Numbered from the stretch's first letter, positions 39,625 to 49,650 are shown. The stretch: DNA of 64,000 nucleotides from Flavihumibacter fluvii (GCF_018595675.2 NZ_CP092333.1:4054001-4118000); one strand, 5' to 3'. The notes: generated by a model not told the origin, from the sequence alone. Numbers and translations are program-made.

Positions 39625-40200
39625 ATGAAACAGCGTACAATCCTGGTCATCATTTTAGTAGTATTTACTTATGGCCATAGTTTTGCCCAATTGACCATAG
39701 AACCGGGCATTGGTATCCACACCAATTTTGGGAAAGATTTCCTGCTGACCACCCTGGTACAATGGAATCCGCAGAAGCATAAGCATCTTAGCCTCGCTGC
39801 ACACTCATCATTTAATATCAATAATATGATGAAGAGGAATTTCAACGGCATCAAAACCAACTACGATTATTCCATCAACCAAAAATTTGGCGTGGGTACA
39901 ACCGTTTATTCAAAAAGAAGTTCCAGTACATTTTTACTGATGGCCGGTATCAAATACACTTCCTTTAAAGAAACAGTTGTTGATGCCGATAACCACCAGG
40001 TAAGTGCCGCCGTGGATGCCGTCAGTCCCGATTATGGCCTGATGTATAGCATGAAGCGTGGCCTGAAAAAGTATTTCTTCAGTTTCCGCATGTATATACC
40101 GCTCTATCCCTGGCCGGTCAAGGATGTCAATATTTCCGCCGCAGACGGCAATATGAACAGTATTGCCCTGGAATTTGGATTGGGCATTAAAATTAAATAA
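39625..40200 (+). CDS. Exported beta-strand-rich protein, unknown function
   Basis: This 191-aa protein has a signal peptide (about residues 1-21, ending SFAQ). Alternating hydrophobic strands follow (LTIEPGIGIHTNFG, FLLMAGIKYTSFK, SIALEFGLGIKIK) ending in IK, as in small outer-membrane barrels. I do not recognise a named family. It lies between the esterase and a small membrane protein in the same operon. Confidence 0.7.
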   Translation: MKQRTILVIILVVFTYGHSFAQLTIEPGIGIHTNFGKDFLLTTLVQWNPQKHKHLSLAAHSSFNINNMMKRNFNGIKTNYDYSINQKFGVGTTVYSKRSSSTFLLMAGIKYTSFKETVVDADNHQVSAAVDAVSPDYGLMYSMKRGLKKYFFSFRMYIPLYPWPVKDVNISAADGNMNSIALEFGLGIKIK

Positions 40201-40202
40201 AC

Positions 40203-40592
40203 ATGATAGCAGCAATTATTGGCGTATCCTCCGCAGTCATCATCATCTTCCTGTTTGTTCTCTTCGGACAGTTTGATAAAAGAACAGTCTATGGCCTGAT
40301 ACTTTCAGGAATCGGATTCCTCTATGTTGGCTTTGTCTGGACAGATATACCCTCCGTAGTGATAAACGCCATCCAGGCAATCGTATTTTTATTCATCGCC
40401 TATTACGGCGTAAAGAAAAGTATCTACCTGTTGGGACTTGGCTATTTCCTGCACGGATGCTGGGATATCGTATACCCTTTTTTCAGGGACCCCGGATTAA
40501 TTCCGCCGCAGTACGACCTGTTTTGTTCTACACTCGATTTTGTACTTTGTATGTACATCATCGCATTCAAAAAGCATTTAATACACAACTGA
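40203..40592 (+). CDS. Small four-helix membrane protein (DUF6010-like)
   Basis: This 129-aa inner-membrane protein has four hydrophobic helices. Conserved polar positions lie in LGYFLHGCWDIVYPF and LFCSTLDFVLCMYI, which resemble DUF6010-type proteins, though I recall this family only loosely. The start is 2 nt after the previous stop, and its stop overlaps the spacing to the regulator gene by one base. Function is unknown. Confidence 0.6.
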   Translation: MIAAIIGVSSAVIIIFLFVLFGQFDKRTVYGLILSGIGFLYVGFVWTDIPSVVINAIQAIVFLFIAYYGVKKSIYLLGLGYFLHGCWDIVYPFFRDPGLIPPQYDLFCSTLDFVLCMYIIAFKKHLIHN

Positions 40593-40593
40593 T

Positions 40594-41508
40594 ATGCAAA
40601 AAGTTGCTTTTATTATACCCCCTACGGTTGAATTGCTCGACCTGGCCGGACCTGTGCAGGTCTTTACAGAAGCCAAAGTGCAGGGGATGGATCTGGAAAT
40701 GGAATTTTACCAGTACAGCGAAGATCCGGTGAGTACAGCCGGACTGGGTTTTGCGAAGTTGCCTAACTATTCCGCGGCCAAACTCAAAGAAGGTGATTTC
40801 ATTTTTGTACCGGGTATGGATAACGATTATGTCAACAGCATTTCCTTCAGGGCGGAAAGGGAATTCTTTAAATGGTTAAAAGACTGCTCGGATAAAAACA
40901 TAACGGTTTGTTCTATTTGCAGTGGCGCTTTTGCCCTAGGACATGCAGGCCTGCTGAAAGACACGGAATGCACAACGCATTGGCGGCGGGTGGATGCATT
41001 GCAGGCGCAATTTCCGCAAGCCAGGGTGGTGGCCGATATCTTATACGTGAGAAGTAATAATGTGTACACCAGTGCCGGCATCAGCGCCGGTATTGACCTG
41101 GCACTGGCCATCCTGGAAGACCTTAAAGGCCCGCTTTTCACCCATAAGGTGGCCCGTGGACTGGTAGTGTACCATCGGCGCAGCGGTCAGCATAAACAAC
41201 AAAGTGTTTACCTCGATTACAGGAACCATATCAATCCCCAGGTGCATGAGGTACAGGATTACCTGATAGATAACCTTTCCAAGGAAAACGATATAGAATC
41301 ACTTGCTTCGCTGGTAGGCATGAGTGCAAGAAACCTTAGCCGGGTGTTTAAAGAAAAAACAGGTTCTACTGTGTTGGAATACCTTACCCTCCTGCGGCGG
41401 GAATATGCTAAAACCATGTTGAATAATCCGGAGTATACGATTGAATATATAGCGGCAAAATGCGGATTTAAATCGGCCAGGCAATTGCAAAGGATATTAA
41501 AAGACTGA
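40594..41508 (+). CDS. GlxA-family regulator: DJ-1/PfpI domain plus AraC HTH
   Basis: This 304-aa regulator has an N-terminal DJ-1/PfpI-like domain (about residues 1-190) with the cysteine elbow CSICSGAFALG (C109). The C-terminal AraC DNA-binding domain (about 215-304) ends FKSARQLQRILKD, with VGMSARNLSRVFKEKTG in the first HTH. Members activate nearby genes in response to unknown ligands. It is the last gene of the esterase operon, and its most likely target is the palindrome at 38669-38720, which would also control the multicopper oxidase. Confidence 0.88.
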   Translation: MQKVAFIIPPTVELLDLAGPVQVFTEAKVQGMDLEMEFYQYSEDPVSTAGLGFAKLPNYSAAKLKEGDFIFVPGMDNDYVNSISFRAEREFFKWLKDCSDKNITVCSICSGAFALGHAGLLKDTECTTHWRRVDALQAQFPQARVVADILYVRSNNVYTSAGISAGIDLALAILEDLKGPLFTHKVARGLVVYHRRSGQHKQQSVYLDYRNHINPQVHEVQDYLIDNLSKENDIESLASLVGMSARNLSRVFKEKTGSTVLEYLTLLRREYAKTMLNNPEYTIEYIAAKCGFKSARQLQRILKD

Positions 41509-41655
41509 GGGAACCACATCCCCGAATTATCGTAACTTAGAAAGACTATCCCGCTACCCTGGTTAAGTTAACGGAACGATGTTGTGTGGTGTTCCAGACC
41601 CTTGCAAAAGTCAATTCAATTGCTGTTTCTTATACCTGAATTTAATTTGTAGCAC

Positions 41656-41928
41656 ATGCCTAAGTTTATCATCGAACGCAATATTCCCAATGCGGGAAAC
41701 TTGTCGGCTGAGAACCTGCGCGCTATCTCGCAAAAATCACGCGAAGTGCTGTGCAGCCTGGGCACAGAGATCCAGTGGATCCACAGCTATGTGGCCGGCG
41801 ATAAGATCTACTGCATCTACCTCGCCCCCAGTGAAGAGCTGATCCGCGAGCATGCCCGCCTGGGCGGATTCCCGGCGAACAGCATCACGGAAGTATCGGC
41901 GATCATCGACCTGAGTACGGCAGAATGA
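41656..41928 (+). CDS. DUF4242 (SCO4226-like) protein
   Basis: This 90-aa single-domain protein belongs to the DUF4242 family of small ferredoxin-fold proteins. It starts MPKFIIERNIPNAG and has IQWIHSYVAGDKIYCIYL and EHARLGGFPANSI, the usual conserved blocks. One relative (SCO4226) binds nickel, but no metal role is shown here. Its stop overlaps the start of the next histidine kinase gene (ATGA), so the two are translationally coupled. Confidence 0.85.
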   Translation: MPKFIIERNIPNAGNLSAENLRAISQKSREVLCSLGTEIQWIHSYVAGDKIYCIYLAPSEELIREHARLGGFPANSITEVSAIIDLSTAE

Positions 41929-44474
41929 TACCCGATGGATCACTGACCGCTATCAATGCCAGGCTTGAAAAAGAACTGGCAGAAAAATCTTTGTCACTGG
42001 CCAGGATGAGCCGCGAACTGGAAGTGGAAGCCGCTTTCGACAAAGTGCGCGACCGGGCCATGGCCATGCGCAACAGCGCTGAACTGGCCGAAACATCCAG
42101 TGTTTTATTCCAGCAATTGACCTACCTCGGCATCAATAGCATCCGGGCCGGCGTCGGCATCTTCGACGAGGTGAACGGTGCCATGGAAATCTGGCTCACG
42201 ACGCGCGCCAACAACCAGGAAGTGGTAAAGACCCTGGATTATGTGAACCTGCATGTGCACCCGGTCTTTGAGAATATCATCCCGGCGCGGCAGCAGGGCA
42301 AACCATTTGCGCTGACCATACTATCGGGTGATGCCTTGAAGCACTATTACCAAACCATGCCGACCTATGCGTCTGTCCGGCAGGCGGCATCTAATGACCG
42401 GGAGTATTTCTATTCTTTCTTTTTTTCGCAGGGCACCATCAACCTGATTGCCAAACAGGCGCTCACCGAAGAAGAATGTTCCATCATGATCAGGCTGGCC
42501 AAAGTATTCGGGTTGATCTATACCCGTTTCATTGACCTGCAAACAGCAGAAAAGCAGGCACATGAGGCCGCCATCGATACGGCACTGGAAAAAGTGCGGA
42601 GCCGTACCATGGCCATGCAGGTGAGTGGTGAACTTCTTGACGTGGCAAATACCTTATTCTCAGAATTGTGGAAGCTCGCCGGCAGGCCTATTCAAATTGG
42701 CGTGGGCCTACAGAACCGGGAAAATCCGAAATGCCTGTTGTATACCGGATCAAACAGTCCGCAGGCTGAAATATTGACCCGCGTGGGCTGGGTCTTGCCT
42801 GAAGCACATCCGGTATTAGCCGGCATGTATGCACACTGGCTGCGCAGGGAAGATTTTTTCCCGATTGTTAGCGGGGAAAGCCTGCATGCTTTTTACCAGC
42901 TGGTGATGCCTGGCATTACCCGGAATACACCTGATTTTGACCAGGAACAGTATGCGTTTTTCCTGCCCTTTTCAAAGGGCAGTTTTTTCGGTTGGTGTAG
43001 CATGCCTTTCACGGATTCGGAACTGAGCATCCTGAAACGGTTTACTGCGCTGATGGACCTGGTCTTCTGCCGCCATCTCGAGCTGCAGCAATCCGAAGCC
43101 AATGCCCGCGAAGTGATTCGCCAGGCTTCGCTGAACCGGATCCGCGCGCAGATCGCTTCTATGCGCACGGCCTCAGACCTGCAGGAAATCACGCCCCTGA
43201 TCTGGAACGAGCTGAATATTTTAGGCATCCCCTTCATCCGTTGCGGTGTTTTTATCATGGATGAAGGCCAGCAACTGGTGCGTACCTTTTTATCTGCGGC
43301 GAACGGACAAGCCATAGCCGCGCTTAATTTTCCATATGGCACGGAAGGCCTGCCACAGCGTGCGCTGGACAGCTGGCGGGCGCAGTCCATTCACCGGGAA
43401 CACTGGACGGCACAGGACTTCACTGATTTCTGGACCACCCTTGTCACCACCCATCCAACGATGGCTGAACCGGTGCACCAGCAACAAAATCCGCCGGAGC
43501 AATTGTACCTGCACCTGTTGCCCTTTTTGCAGGGGATGTTATATGTGGGCAATACCGAACCGCTGGGCGATGCGGATATGCAACTCCTGCAATCGGTGGC
43601 AGAAACCTTTTCAACTGCCTATGCCCGTTATGAGGATTTCAACCGGCTCGAGATCGCCAAGGACCAGATCGAACATACACTCACCGACCTGCGGCAGGCA
43701 CAGGCCCAGTTGATCCAGGCCGAGAAAATGGCCTCCCTTGGCGAGCTTACGGCGGGCATTGCGCACGAGATCCAGAACCCGCTGAATTTTGTCATCAATT
43801 TTGCTGAGATCACCAACGAGCTGATCGATGATATTAAACTACAACAGTCGCGGGGCAACCATACCGAGGTGTCCACGCTTTGTGGGGATGTACAGTTAAA
43901 CCTCCAGAAGATCCAGCTGCATGGCAAACGCGCCGACGCCATTGTGAAGGGCATGCTGGAACATTCGCGCTCGGGCCTGGGTGAGCGTCGTCTGACCGAC
44001 CTGAATGCCCTGATCGAAGAATATATCCGGCTCTGTTACCATGGTACCAAAGCGAAGGACAAATTATTTGACCTGGCCATCCATACCGATTTTGATGCCG
44101 GGCTGGGCGAAGTGAATATCATTCCCCAGGATATCGGTAAAGTGGTTTTCAATGTGCTCACCAATGCCTTCTATGCCGTGCAGGAGAGAAAGAAGCAGCA
44201 GCCCGAAGGCTATGATCCTGTGGTGGCCATCAGCACCCGGCGCCAGGGTGATAAAGTGGAGATCAGGATCAGTGATAACGGCACCGGCATTCCGGCGCAG
44301 TTGCTCGACAAGATCTTCCAGCCCTTCTTCACCACCAAGCCCACCGGCCAGGGCACGGGCCTCGGACTGAGCCTCAGTTATGATATCATTACGAGGGGCA
44401 ATGGCGGGAACCTGAAAGTGAACAGTAAGGAAGGCGAGGGCACTGAGTTGGTAATTGAGTTACCCCTGACGTAG
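41925..44474 (+). CDS. Sensor histidine kinase with three repeated sensor modules
   Basis: This 849-aa kinase has no membrane segment visible. Three GAF-like sensor modules each open with a similar helix: AAFDKVRDRAMAMRNSAEL, TALEKVRSRTMAMQVSGEL, then a weaker ASLNRIRAQIASMRTASDL. The kinase core follows: H-box [13 protein letters not shown] with H614, N-box NVLTNAFYAV, and the G-boxes SDNGTGIP and TGLGLSLS. It autophosphorylates and passes phosphate to a response regulator, but none is adjacent. Upstream DUF4242 overlaps it by 4 nt. Confidence 0.9.
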   Translation: MIPDGSLTAINARLEKELAEKSLSLARMSRELEVEAAFDKVRDRAMAMRNSAELAETSSVLFQQLTYLGINSIRAGVGIFDEVNGAMEIWLTTRANNQEVVKTLDYVNLHVHPVFENIIPARQQGKPFALTILSGDALKHYYQTMPTYASVRQAASNDREYFYSFFFSQGTINLIAKQALTEEECSIMIRLAKVFGLIYTRFIDLQTAEKQAHEAAIDTALEKVRSRTMAMQVSGELLDVANTLFSELWKLAGRPIQIGVGLQNRENPKCLLYTGSNSPQAEILTRVGWVLPEAHPVLAGMYAHWLRREDFFPIVSGESLHAFYQLVMPGITRNTPDFDQEQYAFFLPFSKGSFFGWCSMPFTDSELSILKRFTALMDLVFCRHLELQQSEANAREVIRQASLNRIRAQIASMRTASDLQEITPLIWNELNILGIPFIRCGVFIMDEGQQLVRTFLSAANGQAIAALNFPYGTEGLPQRALDSWRAQSIHREHWTAQDFTDFWTTLVTTHPTMAEPVHQQQNPPEQLYLHLLPFLQGMLYVGNTEPLGDADMQLLQSVAETFSTAYARYEDFNRLEIAKDQIEHTLTDLRQAQAQLIQAEKMASLGELTAGIAHEIQNPLNFVINFAEITNELIDDIKLQQSRGNHTEVSTLCGDVQLNLQKIQLHGKRADAIVKGMLEHSRSGLGERRLTDLNALIEEYIRLCYHGTKAKDKLFDLAIHTDFDAGLGEVNIIPQDIGKVVFNVLTNAFYAVQERKKQQPEGYDPVVAISTRRQGDKVEIRISDNGTGIPAQLLDKIFQPFFTTKPTGQGTGLGLSLSYDIITRGNGGNLKVNSKEGEGTELVIELPLT

Positions 44475-44490
44475 TTAATTTTTTTGCAGT

Positions 44491-46629
44491 ATGCTGCTTA
44501 GAAAAATAACCCTGCTCTGTTTGCTGTTTTCCGGAATACTGCTTCGTGCACAAACGCCGGAAATCGATAGTTTGAAACGGAATGTACAACAAGGCCTTGG
44601 GCCCGCCGAACAAAGGAAAATTGCCTTGTCACGATTGATCGACAGTTTATATGCCCGGGGGGAATTGGATTCGGCGATGGTGTATTCCATGAAATGGTTG
44701 GCGTTTCTACCGCCTTCAACAGATACTGTATCCCAGGTTGATAGCATCACCATTGTTGGCCTTGGCAACCTTGGAGCTACCTACCAGTTCGTTGACCTGG
44801 ATTCTGCTATCCAGATTTCCAGGCGGGCGTTGCAGGCAGCAAGTCATAGCAATTTTCCAACCGGGAAGGCTTTGGCTTTACGTACACTGGGTGAAAATTA
44901 CCGGTTGAATGGTGAGCTGTTCCAGGCGCTGGAAAAGCTAACGGAAGCATTGCGCCTCAGCCGGGAAATCAACAACCAGGAATTAATCTCCACCAGCCTG
45001 GTTTTTATAGGAGCCACCTATTCCGGACTGAATGAATACCAATTGGGACTTGATTACCTGTTCGAGGCATTAGCCTTAAAAGATAAGTTTAATTTTTCGC
45101 CCATGTATCCCTTCGTACTGGCCAATATTGGGTATTGTTATATGAAGATGGGCAAGCTTGATTCGGCCCTGTATTATACCGATGGTGCAGCGCATTTGAT
45201 AGAAAGTCAGCAATTGAAATTTTCTTCCCTTAGCTCACTTAACCTTACTACCCAGGGTCAACTTCAGGCCCTGCTAGGCCAACCGGCTAAGGCGATTGAC
45301 TATTTTCAACGGTCTATCGCACTGAAGGATTACCTGAACCTGGGCATTTCCCAGTATTCGCTGGCAGAGGTATTCCGGTCAGTTGGGCAGTTAGACTCCG
45401 CGCTGTATTATGCCAGGTTGGGTTACCTGAATAGCCAGCGTTCGAGGCAAAAAACCCAGGTCATAGATGCTTCCCGCATTCTGGTGCAGCTGTTTAAAGA
45501 GCGAAGGAATGCGGACAGTGCTTTGTATTACCAAAGCATCGGGTTAGCCATTAGGGATAGTTTATTTAGTCCGGCCAATTTTAATAAACTGAAACTGGCT
45601 GCAGTGAAAGAGCAGCAGGTCTATTTTAAAAGTTTGCAGGAAAAAGAAAAGGCCGAGCAAGAGAAAAAAGCCCTGGCCGACCGTATAAAAATATACGGCC
45701 TCATGATGGCCCTGGGAGCGTTCCTGTTGTTTGCACTCTTCCTTTTCCGGAACATCAGGCAGAAGCAAAAGGCCAACCGCTTATTGCAGGAACAAAAAGA
45801 TGAAGCGGGATGGCAGCGCGAAAAAGCAGAAGCCGCCCTGCAGGAATTAAAGACCACGCAGGCCCAGTTGATCCAGTCTGAGAAGATGGCCTCCCTGGGC
45901 GAGCTCACGGCGGGCATCGCCCACGAGATCCAGAACCCCCTGAATTTCGTGAATAATTTCTCCGAATTGAATAACGAGCTAATCGATGAAACAAGGGCCG
46001 CCATCAGTTGCGGCAACCTGGCAGAGGCCGGTGAATTGCTGGGATCACTGCAGACCAACCAGGAAAAGATCAACCAGCATGGCAGGCGGGCAGAGTCCAT
46101 TGTAAAGGGCATGTTACAACACAGCCGGGCCGGCAATGGCACCAAAGAGCCCACCGACCTTAACCAGTTGGCGGATGAATATTTACGGCTGTCCTACCAT
46201 GGGTACCGGGCGAATGACAAAAGCTTCAATGCCTCTTTAGTAACCGATTTTGACCAGTCTATCGGTAAGGTGATGCTGGTGTCGCAGGATATCAGCCGGG
46301 TCTTATTGAACCTCTGCAACAATGCCTTTTATGCCGTGCATGCCCGCGCGCGTATGGGTGTGGATGGCTATGTTCCCCAGGTGCGTGTAACCACTTACAG
46401 GCAGGATGGCAAGATCTGCATCTCCGTGCAGGATAACGGCCCCGGCATACCCGATGCCATCCGGCAAAAGATCTTCCAGCCCTTCTTCACCACCAAGCCC
46501 ACCGGCCAGGGCACCGGGCTCGGACTGAGCCTGAGTTATGATATCATCACAAGAGGCAATGGCGGGAATTTAACCGTGCGGTCTACTGTAGGTGGGGGTG
46601 CCGAGTTTTTGATAGAGTTGCCGGTTTAG
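44491..46629 (+). CDS. TPR sensor histidine kinase
   Basis: This 712-aa kinase has a signal peptide (about residues 1-20), TPR repeats at about 40-350 in the periplasm ([33 protein letters not shown]), a charged coiled coil, and one membrane helix near 400 ([18 protein letters not shown]). The cytoplasmic core has H478 in [16 protein letters not shown] and the G-boxes ending [11 protein letters not shown]. The core is nearly identical to that of the kinase before it, 16 nt upstream, down to a shared 47-base DNA stretch. Its partner regulator is not in the window. Confidence 0.92.
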   Translation: MLLRKITLLCLLFSGILLRAQTPEIDSLKRNVQQGLGPAEQRKIALSRLIDSLYARGELDSAMVYSMKWLAFLPPSTDTVSQVDSITIVGLGNLGATYQFVDLDSAIQISRRALQAASHSNFPTGKALALRTLGENYRLNGELFQALEKLTEALRLSREINNQELISTSLVFIGATYSGLNEYQLGLDYLFEALALKDKFNFSPMYPFVLANIGYCYMKMGKLDSALYYTDGAAHLIESQQLKFSSLSSLNLTTQGQLQALLGQPAKAIDYFQRSIALKDYLNLGISQYSLAEVFRSVGQLDSALYYARLGYLNSQRSRQKTQVIDASRILVQLFKERRNADSALYYQSIGLAIRDSLFSPANFNKLKLAAVKEQQVYFKSLQEKEKAEQEKKALADRIKIYGLMMALGAFLLFALFLFRNIRQKQKANRLLQEQKDEAGWQREKAEAALQELKTTQAQLIQSEKMASLGELTAGIAHEIQNPLNFVNNFSELNNELIDETRAAISCGNLAEAGELLGSLQTNQEKINQHGRRAESIVKGMLQHSRAGNGTKEPTDLNQLADEYLRLSYHGYRANDKSFNASLVTDFDQSIGKVMLVSQDISRVLLNLCNNAFYAVHARARMGVDGYVPQVRVTTYRQDGKICISVQDNGPGIPDAIRQKIFQPFFTTKPTGQGTGLGLSLSYDIITRGNGGNLTVRSTVGGGAEFLIELPV

Positions 46630-46924
46630 TCACAAAAATTCCTATTTAATGCGTAAAATCCGGAAAAATCCATTATTAAAGTCTAATTAAAACACGAGCA
46701 CTCTCAACAGCGTGGGCTTTTTAACGCTTTGCTTAAAGATGTTCCGAAATCATAAAATTGATTTTGAAAGTATTATGGCTGGCGAATCAAGAGGTTTTCT
46801 GAAGACAATTGGAATCGTTCAGGGTAAGCCTTTCCATTAGTCAACAGAGATTTGGACCTTAATGTATGCTAGAGCAAAAATTTACAATAGCCTTATTTAG
46901 TATCTTGTTTATTACAAATTTTAT

Positions 46925-47254
46925 ATGTCTGATATACAAGCTACAATTAAAAAGATCATCGCTTTTCGAGATGAACGCGACTGGGCACAGTTTCATAACG
47001 CCAAAGACCTGGCTATTGCTATCTCAGTAGAAGCAGCTGAACTGAATGAACTCTTCTTGTGGAAATCAGCCGAAGAGGTTGATTCAACTAAACTAAAAGA
47101 AGAGTTAGCGGATATTCTCACTTTTTGTTTATTGCTTGCACATCAACAGAATTTAGACATCCAGCAGATTATCGAAGAGAAGCTGGTCATAAATGCTGCA
47201 AAGTATCCGATTGCCAAAGCGAAAGGTTCTGCTAAAAAATACAACGAGCTTTAA
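46925..47254 (+). CDS. MazG-like nucleotide pyrophosphohydrolase
   Basis: This 109-aa all-alpha NTP pyrophosphatase has the MazG metal-binding helices EAAELNELFLWK and EELADILTFCLL. It probably hydrolyses a dNTP or (d)NTP to its monophosphate. The gene starts after a 295-bp spacer in which I see no gene, and opens the A+T-rich accessory segment. It is followed 8 nt later by the DUF2075 gene, so the two form a pair. Such pairs occur in defence-rich regions, but their action is not settled. Confidence 0.88.
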   Translation: MSDIQATIKKIIAFRDERDWAQFHNAKDLAIAISVEAAELNELFLWKSAEEVDSTKLKEELADILTFCLLLAHQQNLDIQQIIEEKLVINAAKYPIAKAKGSAKKYNEL

Positions 47255-47262
47255 ACCTTATT

Positions 47263-49170
47263 ATGATCATCTACCAGAATACAAAAGCTAATTTTCTAGA
47301 AGACATACTCACAAATCAGATTGAAGTCATTATTGAAAGGTCCTTCAGGAACAAAAACCAGGGAAACACTTCTATTAATGAAATGCGATCCTGGAAAAAC
47401 TCTTTGATGTATATGGACAAAGTACTGGTGGATAGTGAGATTCCTGGTGATTGTCATATTTCAATTGAATACCGTATACCCCAGACGTCCAAACGTATTG
47501 ATTTCATCATCACCGGACAGAATGAATCAGGACAGGACCATGCCCTGATTATTGAACTCAAGCAATGGCAAGCTGCAGGAATCACATCCAAAGATGCTGT
47601 TGTAACTACCTGGTTGGGAAAAAACGAACGAGAGGTTAGTCATCCTTCTTACCAGGCCTGGTCTTATGCCGCTATGCTGCAAGGATTTAATGAAGCCGTT
47701 TACCAGGAGAACATCGAACTCAAGCCTTGTGCATACCTGCATAACTATGAACGCGACGGCATTATCGACAATGATTTCTATTCCGACTATATTCAAAAAG
47801 CACCGCTATTCCTTCGTGCTGATGCGATTGCGCTGCGTAATTTTATAAAGAAATATATCCGGCACGGGGATAAAAGCCAGATCATGTATCGTATAGATGC
47901 TGGCAAGATCAAGCCATCCAAAAGCCTGGCCGATAGCCTGCACAAAATGCTTAAAGGCAACCAGGAATTCATACTCATTGATGACCAGAAGATCGTTTTC
48001 GAAACTGCGATGGCACTTGCAAGGCGTTCTTCCAATGAAAATAAGAACCTGCTGATCGTTGAAGGTGGTCCGGGTACTGGCAAAACTGTGGTCGCAATCA
48101 ATTTGTTGGTACAACTGACTAAAGCTGGCCTGCTGACCCAATATGTTACCAAAAATGCAGCTCCCCGTGCTGTCTATGAAAGCAAGCTCACTGGAACTCT
48201 GACAAAATCGCATATCTCGAATCTATTCAAAGGTTCAGGTGCTTACATTGAAGCCGAGCCCAATAGTTTCGATTGCCTCGTAGTGGATGAAGCGCATCGG
48301 CTAAATGAAAAATCCGGCCTCTACGGCAACCTTGGTCAGAACCAGATATTGGAAATCATCAGGACTGCCCGGTTTTCAGTTTTTTTTATCGACGAAGACC
48401 AAAGGGTGACGTTGAATGATATTGGCCGGAAATCCGAAATCAGGGCCTGGGCTGCTAGGGAAGGCGTTAACGTATACGAAACGGAATTGAGTTCGCAATT
48501 CAGGTGCAATGGTTCTGACGGTTATTTAGCATGGCTGGATAACCTTTTGCAAATAAGGGAAACCGCCAATGAAAACTTGGATCCGAATGATTATGATTTC
48601 AGGGTATGCGCAAATCCAAATGAACTGAGGGGGTTGATTATTGAAAAGAATAAAATATTGAATAAATCACGTCTTGTGGCAGGCTATTGCTGGGATTGGA
48701 ACAGTAAAAAGAATGCAAAGTCCTGGGATATTGTAATTCCAGAATACAAGTTTCAAATGAGGTGGAATCTTGTGGATTATGGAAGTCGGTGGCTGATCAA
48801 TGCTGAATCTATTAGCGAGGTGGGCTGTATACATACCTGCCAGGGATTGGAATTAGAATATGTGGGTGTCATTATTGGTCCAGATATGGTAATAAGAAAT
48901 GGGCAGATCGTAACGAATGCCGCCAATCGCGCAAAGGGAGACAAATCAATTTTTGGCTGGAAGAAGAAAATGCAAGCAGATAAAGAAGGAACTACATTGG
49001 TTTTGGATCAACTGATTAAGAATACATACAGGGCACTGATGACTCGTGGAATGAAGGGGTGTTATGTTTGGAGTACCGATCAGGAAACTAATGACTGGTT
49101 GATGCAAATGGCAGGGCAAGGAAATAGATATGGGGACGCCTCTATAATTTCTATAGCAGCAGAGCCGTAA
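47263..49170 (+). CDS. DUF2075 helicase/ATPase with N-terminal nuclease-like domain
   Basis: This 635-aa protein starts with a PD-(D/E)xK-like region: D80 in KRIDFII, then E98 and K100 in IIELKQW. This is followed by a DUF2075 P-loop ATPase with Walker A GGPGTGKT at 268-275 and a DEAH box in LVVDEAHRLNE near 345. The FRCNGSDGYLAW and HTCQGLELEYVGVI stretches correspond to later superfamily 1-type motifs. It probably processes nucleic acid using ATP. It is co-transcribed with a MazG-like gene, and a defence role is inferred. Confidence 0.85.
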   Translation: MIIYQNTKANFLEDILTNQIEVIIERSFRNKNQGNTSINEMRSWKNSLMYMDKVLVDSEIPGDCHISIEYRIPQTSKRIDFIITGQNESGQDHALIIELKQWQAAGITSKDAVVTTWLGKNEREVSHPSYQAWSYAAMLQGFNEAVYQENIELKPCAYLHNYERDGIIDNDFYSDYIQKAPLFLRADAIALRNFIKKYIRHGDKSQIMYRIDAGKIKPSKSLADSLHKMLKGNQEFILIDDQKIVFETAMALARRSSNENKNLLIVEGGPGTGKTVVAINLLVQLTKAGLLTQYVTKNAAPRAVYESKLTGTLTKSHISNLFKGSGAYIEAEPNSFDCLVVDEAHRLNEKSGLYGNLGQNQILEIIRTARFSVFFIDEDQRVTLNDIGRKSEIRAWAAREGVNVYETELSSQFRCNGSDGYLAWLDNLLQIRETANENLDPNDYDFRVCANPNELRGLIIEKNKILNKSRLVAGYCWDWNSKKNAKSWDIVIPEYKFQMRWNLVDYGSRWLINAESISEVGCIHTCQGLELEYVGVIIGPDMVIRNGQIVTNAANRAKGDKSIFGWKKKMQADKEGTTLVLDQLIKNTYRALMTRGMKGCYVWSTDQETNDWLMQMAGQGNRYGDASIISIAAEP

Positions 49171-49473
49171 AAGCGAAGTTCAAATAATAGCTTCGTTTCA
49201 TTAAACATGATTTTCCTATGACAACTAAGATTATTGTAAAATCACATTGTAGGCATTACAATAAATGGCCACATTATTTAGGCCTACCATATCTATTAAC
49301 TCCTCCTTTATTGTGCGGAAGGGTTAGAGTCTTAGAGTTATTAATTCTGATAGTCTTTTTAACTGACCTATTAAAATATCTTAATTTAATGTTCTAATTT
49401 ATTCGCCCAAACCAAAACTTATTATCACAGGCTCATATCCCAAAGCCTCCACGATCCTATTCTTTCCGGATAG

Positions 49474-49650
49474 GGTACAATTGAACCATTAGGACTAGCC
49501 CCTATTGCCGACAGACTTGGCAATCGTTTAATACCCGGTGTTAGTAAACAGATGCGGCATCATCGTTTTCTTACAGATATAGCCGCAGATCAATTAGTTT
49601 CCCAGCACTTCCATAACCATACTTGCGCTGATGGCTCTAATGAACTGTAG
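49474..49650 (+). pseudogene. Short remnant of an accessory protein
   Basis: The 584-bp gap after the DUF2075 gene holds one coding-like scrap: a 58-codon open stretch (GTIEPLGLAPIADRLGNRLI, then PGVSKQMRHHRFLTDIAADQ) ended by TAG. A stop directly precedes it, and a related upstream reading (SYSFRIG) is in another frame, so a one-base shift near 49471 seems to have broken it. The pattern EPLG...ADxLxxxLxPG recalls uncharacterised accessory proteins, but I cannot name the family. The rest of the gap, 49171-49470 and 49651-49754, shows nothing clear. Confidence 0.4.

Noticed and set aside
46630-46924. Search for an attachment site or tRNA at the left edge of the accessory segment
   Set aside because: No tRNA-like fold, integrase or matching direct repeat at the right edge could be seen by eye.
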